Origin: Flavobacterium sp. SH_e | GTDB lineage: Bacteria > Bacteroidota > Bacteroidia > Flavobacteriales > Flavobacteriaceae | Assembly (NCBI RefSeq): GCF_025717045.1 | Contig: NZ_JAOVZN010000006.1 | Span: forward strand, 708,269 to 772,268 | Reading direction: 5' to 3' | DNA: 64,000 bases | In this document: positions 61,029 through 64,000 of the stretch, in pieces | Numbering within the stretch: the stretch's first letter is position 1 | Layout of the letters: each line of letters opens with the position of its first letter | Program-made: the position numbers and the translations under genes | The notes under the pieces: model-generated | What the model was told of the DNA's origin: nothing | Databases searched by the model: none | What the model saw: only the letters and a program-made list of their open reading frames with translations

Positions 61029-62279
61029 TTACAATCCAAATGCAGCTTTTACTTGGTCAACAAAATCAAGTTTTTCCCATGTAAACAATTCAACAGTAAC
61101 TGTTTTTTGGTTTCCTCCTGGAGCAGAGAAAGTTTTAGTTACAGTTTCTGGTTTACGTCCCATATGTCCGTAAGCAGCAGTTTCGCTATAAATTGGGTTT
61201 CTTAATTTTAAACGTTGTTCGATAAAGTAAGGACGCATATCGAAGATAGCTTCTACTTTTTTAGCGATTTCACCGTTTGTTAAGTTAACTTTAGAAGTTC
61301 CATAAGTTTCAATGAAAATTCCCATTGGCTCTGCAACTCCAATTGCGTAAGAAACCTGAACTAAGATTTCGTCAGCAACACCAGCAGCAACTAAGTTTTT
61401 AGCGATATGACGCGTTGCATAAGCAGCACTTCTATCTACTTTGCTTGGATCTTTTCCAGAGAATGCACCACCACCGTGAGCACCTTTCCCACCGTAAGTA
61501 TCAACGATAATTTTTCTTCCTGTTAAACCAGTATCTCCGTGAGGTCCTCCAATAACGAATTTTCCTGTTGGGTTAATATGGTAGTTGATTTTATTGTTAA
61601 ATAAATGAGCGTGCTCTGGGTTTTTAGCGATAATTCTTGGAATCAAGATTTCAACAATATCTTTTTTGATTTTAGCTAACATTGCAGCCTCTTCATCAAA
61701 ATCATCGTGTTGAGTTGAGATAACAATCGCATCGATACGAGTTGGTTTGTTATCGTCGCTGTATTCTAAAGTTACTTGAGATTTAGCATCTGGACGTAAA
61801 TACGTGATTTCTTTATTTTCACGTCTTAAAATTGCTAATTCTTGTAATAATTTATGAGATAAATCTAATGCCAATGGCATGTAGTTTTCAGTTTCGTTTG
61901 TAGCATAACCAAACATCATTCCTTGGTCACCTGCACCTTGCTCTTCTGGCTTAGCTCTGTCAACACCTTGGTTAATGTCTGTAGACTGCTCGTGAATAGC
62001 TGAAAGAATTCCACATGAATTCGCTTCAAACATATACTCACTTTTAGTATATCCGATTTTACGGATTACTTCTCTTGCAATTTGCTGAACATCAAGATAA
62101 GTATTCGATTTTACTTCACCTGCTAAAATAACTTGACCAGTTGTAACTAGTGTTTCGCAAGCTACTTTAGAATCAGCATCAAATGCCAAAAAGTTGTCAA
62201 TTAATGCATCCGAAATTTGATCTGCAACTTTGTCTGGATGCCCTTCACTAACAGATTCTGACGTAAATAAATAAGCCAT
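61029..62279 (-). CDS. metK: S-adenosylmethionine synthetase
   Basis: Cytosolic enzyme making SAM from methionine and ATP, 416 residues, full length. Signatures: [18 protein letters not shown] at the start, [33 protein letters not shown], and [19 protein letters not shown] with the phosphate-binding Lys and Asp. It is transcribed leftwards from a consensus promoter through a probable SAM-II riboswitch, divergent from the metY attenuator region. Confidence 0.98.
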   Translation of the reverse strand: MAYLFTSESVSEGHPDKVADQISDALIDNFLAFDADSKVACETLVTTGQVILAGEVKSNTYLDVQQIAREVIRKIGYTKSEYMFEANSCGILSAIHEQSTDINQGVDRAKPEEQGAGDQGMMFGYATNETENYMPLALDLSHKLLQELAILRRENKEITYLRPDAKSQVTLEYSDDNKPTRIDAIVISTQHDDFDEEAAMLAKIKKDIVEILIPRIIAKNPEHAHLFNNKINYHINPTGKFVIGGPHGDTGLTGRKIIVDTYGGKGAHGGGAFSGKDPSKVDRSAAYATRHIAKNLVAAGVADEILVQVSYAIGVAEPMGIFIETYGTSKVNLTNGEIAKKVEAIFDMRPYFIEQRLKLRNPIYSETAAYGHMGRKPETVTKTFSAPGGNQKTVTVELFTWEKLDFVDQVKAAFGL

Positions 62280-62334
62280 AATAATGTAAAAATAATGTTT
62301 TAATTAAAATTAAGCGGGAAAAAGTAATTGCTAA

Positions 62335-62364
62335 AAAGGGCTAAAGGAGAGTTCCTGCTTTAGC
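62335..62364 (-). terminator. Possible attenuator terminator downstream of the SAM-II aptamer
   Basis: On the minus strand GCTAAAG (62364-62358) can pair with CTTTAGC (62346-62340), 7 bp, followed by CCTTTTT. The 5' arm is the conserved GCUAAA element of the aptamer, so the two folds exclude each other. The short stem and five-T tail make it a weak candidate. Confidence 0.4.
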
Positions 62365-62457
62365 ATTTTTTACTACTGAAATGAATTTTTCAGCATTCAT
62401 AACGAAATCATTTCATTATGAAGAGGTTGCAATCAGTTCAAATTTTTCCTCTGTTTC
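62355..62457 (-). promoter_or_regulatory. SAM-II riboswitch aptamer upstream of metK
   Basis: Read on the minus strand: stem P1 AGAGG (62452-62448) with CCTCT (62426-62422) encloses AATTTGAACTGATTGCAA, the conserved SAM-II loop (AUUUGAAC...UUGCA). After a variable region holding a TTCATAA/TTATGAA hairpin comes AATGCTAAAGCAGG (62366-62353), matching the conserved AUGCUAAA 3' strand of the pseudoknot. The predicted transcription start (about 62457) falls 5 bases before P1. The match is from memory of the consensus, not a covariance search. Confidence 0.8.
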
Positions 62458-62462
62458 GGGTG

Positions 62463-62492
62463 CAAAGGTATGAAACCATTTTGATTTGCAAA
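62463..62492 (-). promoter_or_regulatory. metK promoter
   Basis: On the minus strand TTTG (62492-62489) and TACCTTTG (62470-62463) lie 18 bases apart, a complete consensus match placing the transcript start directly before the riboswitch. Confidence 0.8.
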
Positions 62493-62581
62493 TTAAAGTT
62501 CAACTTTTTTTATTTTTAAACGCATAAATTTAACACAAACATACTAAATTGATAGGGTAATAGAAATTATTTAAGTTTTTG

Positions 62582-62613
62582 TTTGGCCGATCAAAAAATA
62601 GTTCGCAACTTTG
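62582..62613 (+). promoter_or_regulatory. Promoter of the first Met/Cys leader
   Basis: TTTG (62582-62585), 20 bases, then CAACTTTG (62606-62613), one mismatch from TAnnTTTG. It places the start of transcription near 62619, about 18 bases before the leader ATG. Confidence 0.6.
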
Positions 62614-62636
62614 CCACGTTAAAAGAAAAGAAAAAA

Positions 62637-62705
62637 ATGAAATTTACAGTTTGCAATATGATGTCTTGTAAGATGCCGGAATTATCCGCAGAGACACTAT
62701 TGTAG
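62637..62705 (+). CDS. Met/Cys-rich leader peptide 1
   Basis: A 22-codon frame, ATG to TAG, reading MKFTVCNMMSCKMPELSAETLL. It holds four Met (positions 1, 8, 9, 13) and two Cys (6, 11), clustered in the middle. It is followed 26 bases later by a terminator (62732-62761). GCAGAG at 62688-62693, in codons Ala-Glu near the end of the frame, is complementary to CTCTGC (62735-62740) in the terminator's 5' arm, so a ribosome paused at the Met/Cys cluster would leave an antiterminator free to form while one at the stop codon would not. It looks like the translated sensor of an attenuator, not a functional protein. Confidence 0.72.
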   Translation: MKFTVCNMMSCKMPELSAETLL

Positions 62706-62731
62706 TTATTTTTCAAATACTATATATGTAG

Positions 62732-62761
62732 AACCTCTGCCAAATAGCAGAGGTTTTTTTA
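62732..62761 (+). terminator. Attenuator terminator 1
   Basis: AACCTCTGC and GCAGAGGTT form a 9-bp stem with a 6-base loop followed by seven T. No gene ends directly upstream except leader peptide 1. Confidence 0.88.
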
Positions 62762-62811
62762 TGGTCTAAATAAAAGGTTTAGAAAAAAATATAAGAAAAT
62801 TTCAATTTTAA

Positions 62812-62842
62812 TTTGGTGGTTAAATAAATATTACTACTTTTA
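62812..62842 (+). promoter_or_regulatory. Promoter of the second Met/Cys leader
   Basis: TTTG (62812-62815), 19 bases, then TACTTTTA (62835-62842), one mismatch in the last base of TAnnTTTG. Predicted transcript start near 62848. Confidence 0.6.
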
Positions 62843-62885
62843 CTCTATAGAAATAGTCGAGTTTAAAACAAGATAATTTTAAAAC

Positions 62886-62966
62886 ATGAAAACAATAGCA
62901 AAAAGAAATATGATGTGTTGTAAAATGATGCAAATGTGCATCCCTCATTGCTGTTGCCAAAAGTGA
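62886..62966 (+). CDS. Met/Cys-rich leader peptide 2
   Basis: A 26-codon frame, ATG to TGA. Six Met (positions 1, 9, 10, 14, 15, 17) and six Cys (11, 12, 18, 22, 23, 24) make up 12 of 26 residues; key runs are NMMCCKMMQMC and HCCC. Residues NMMCCKM parallel NMMSCKM of leader 1, so the two are probably related. CCAAAAG at 62957-62963, in the last codons, can pair with CTTTTGG (63003-63009) in the 5' arm and loop of the following terminator. This is the layout of a translated attenuator sensing Met-tRNA and Cys-tRNA charging, placed directly before the metY transcription unit. Confidence 0.78.
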   Translation: MKTIAKRNMMCCKMMQMCIPHCCCQK

Positions 62967-62997
62967 AAGAGTAGAATCTTTGTTATAGTTAAGCTAT

Positions 62998-63032
62998 AAG
63001 CCCTTTTGGTCGCCATCCGAAAGGGCTTTTTT
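62998..63032 (+). terminator. Attenuator terminator 2
   Basis: AAGCCCTTT (62998-63006) and AAAGGGCTT (63020-63028) form a 9-bp stem with a 13-base loop and six T. A smaller hairpin, TTATAG/CTATAA (62983-62999), overlaps its first bases. Confidence 0.88.
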
Positions 63033-63058
63033 GTTTCAACACATTTAAAATTAAAATC

Positions 63059-63244
63059 ATGAGAACATTAAATTCAATTGCAGTAGAATATTTATTGAGA
63101 AACGATTCTCAACAAAACAATCATACATCAGAAGAAGTAACAAGAGAAACAACAAGAATAGAAAAAGAACAGAATGTAAAGCAAAAATCTTTACTGTTCC
63201 AGTTGTATGAACTTGAAGAAGAAGTGGAAGAATTCTTTGCTTAA
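63059..63244 (+). CDS. Small protein of unknown function before metY
   Basis: A 61-codon frame with ATG start, 26 bases after terminator 2 and 76 before metY, same strand. The protein is highly charged and hydrophilic, with a Thr/Glu-rich middle and the acidic end ELEEEVEEFFA; no signal or membrane segment, no Cys. I do not recognise it. Its position inside the attenuated transcript makes it a likely real gene linked to sulfur metabolism, but it could also be a second untranslated leader. Confidence 0.5.
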   Translation: MRTLNSIAVEYLLRNDSQQNNHTSEEVTRETTRIEKEQNVKQKSLLFQLYELEEEVEEFFA

Positions 63245-63320
63245 AACTTCAAATTATAAAATTTCAAAAATCAATTACAATATATAATAGTATTAACAAT
63301 ATTTAAAAAACTAGGAAATC

Positions 63321-64000
63321 ATGAGTACACAAAAATTTGCAACAAACGCACTACATGCAGGACACGATGTTACTAAAAATGCAGGAACAAGAGCTGTACC
63401 TATTTATCAGACATCATCATACGTATTTAATAACGCAGATCACGCTGCCAATTTATTTGGTCTTGCTGAAGCTGGATTTATTTACACAAGATTAAATAAC
63501 CCAACAAACGATGTTTTGGAACAGCGTTTAGCTGCGCTCGAAGGCGGAATTGGAGCTGTAGTTACGGCTTCTGGAGCATCGGCAATTTCAACAACTTTAT
63601 TGACTTTGCTTAAAGCAGGAGATCATATTGTTGCTTCAAACAGTTTATATGGAGGAACTTATAATCTTTTAAAAGTTACTTTACCAAGATTAGGAATCAC
63701 AACTACATTTGTTGATCCTTCAAAACCTGAAAACTTTACCAAAGCAGCAAAAGAAAATACAAGAGCATTTTTTGTTGAATCTCTTGGAAATCCAAAATTA
63801 GATATATTGGACTTAAAAGGAATTTCGGCGGAAGCCAAAGCATTCAAAGTGCCATTTATAGTAGATAATACAGTTGCGACACCTTATTTATTGAACCCAA
63901 TTAAATATGGTGCCGATATTGTAATTCACTCCTTAACTAAATATATTGCTGGAAACGGAACTTCATTAGGAGGCGTTATCATTGATGCTGGAAACTTTGA
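63321..64000 (+). CDS. metY: O-acetylhomoserine sulfhydrylase (aminocarboxypropyltransferase), 3' end outside window
   Basis: First 226 residues of a PLP-dependent Cys/Met metabolism enzyme that makes homocysteine from O-acetylhomoserine and sulfide. MSTQKFATNALHAGHD, GTRAVPIYQTSSYVF, YTRLNNPTNDVLEQRLAALEGG, VTASGASAIS and the PLP lysine region IVIHSLTKYIAGNGTSLGG fit the MetY group. It continues beyond base 64000. It lies downstream of the two Met/Cys leader-peptide attenuators. AGGAAATC precedes the ATG. Confidence 0.93.
   Translation, partial: MSTQKFATNALHAGHDVTKNAGTRAVPIYQTSSYVFNNADHAANLFGLAEAGFIYTRLNNPTNDVLEQRLAALEGGIGAVVTASGASAISTTLLTLLKAGDHIVASNSLYGGTYNLLKVTLPRLGITTTFVDPSKPENFTKAAKENTRAFFVESLGNPKLDILDLKGISAEAKAFKVPFIVDNTVATPYLLNPIKYGADIVIHSLTKYIAGNGTSLGGVIIDAGNF

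Overview
The window is chromosomal DNA from a member of the Bacteroidota, almost certainly a Flavobacterium. The evidence is an AT-rich sequence without Shine-Dalgarno sites, repeated -7 boxes of the TAnnTTTG type, a short primary sigma factor without region 1.1, and family-specific genes: TonB-dependent receptors with STN or carboxypeptidase-like N-termini, DUF4249, GLPGLI, TamL, the gliding/type IX secretion protein SprT/PorT, exosortase XrtF with its partner, and HYC_CC_PP. The first gene (a nuclease) and the last gene (metY) run off the ends. No rRNA, tRNA, CRISPR array, insertion sequence or prophage was seen.

Layout. 1-6.1 kb: nuclease, rpe, primary sigma factor, then an ECF sigma factor overlapping a protein that appears to cross both membranes, and a lipoprotein. 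6.2-12.8 kb: a four-gene outer-membrane operon (TonB-dependent receptor, DUF4249 lipoprotein, plug-domain protein, secreted protein). 13-17 kb: pnp, rpsO and two small genes. 17.2-22 kb: exosortase F pair, a metal-related cassette (HYC_CC_PP, receptor, secreted HMA protein) and DedA. 22-29.5 kb: the elongasome cluster purH, mreB, mreC, mreD, mrdA, rodA on the minus strand. 29.6-39.4 kb: ABC permease, cupin-like protein, SUKH-like protein, accD, fbaA, tamL, an RNA methyltransferase, sprT/porT and ubiE. 39.4-45 kb: a gene-free region with a possible small RNA, then folA, thyA, a bifunctional nuclease, etfA and etfB. 45.4-54.7 kb: pdhB, a DUF5686 protein, a base-excision glycosylase, ppa, hppA (membrane pyrophosphatase with a Cys-rich tail) and a deoxynucleoside kinase. 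54.9-60.9 kb: GLPGLI protein, TonB-dependent receptor and a large secreted protein. 61-64 kb: metK and metY, divergent.

The most striking part is the 1-kb region between metK and metY. On the minus strand metK has a consensus promoter and what looks like a SAM-II riboswitch. On the plus strand there are two successive promoter, leader-peptide and terminator units. The peptides have 22 and 26 codons and are packed with Met and Cys codons (6 of 22 and 12 of 26). In each, the end of the peptide frame can pair with the 5' arm or loop of the following terminator, the layout expected for ribosome-mediated attenuation. So SAM synthesis would be controlled by a SAM-sensing RNA and sulfur assimilation by translation of Met/Cys codons, from one shared regulatory island.

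Other points worth a second look are the ECF sigma factor with a putative dual-membrane-spanning anti-sigma factor, an AccD without its zinc-ribbon cysteines, the Cys-rich extension of HppA, the pnp leader stem-loop and several families of intergenic inverted repeats. All functional calls are from reading the sequence; no database search was run.
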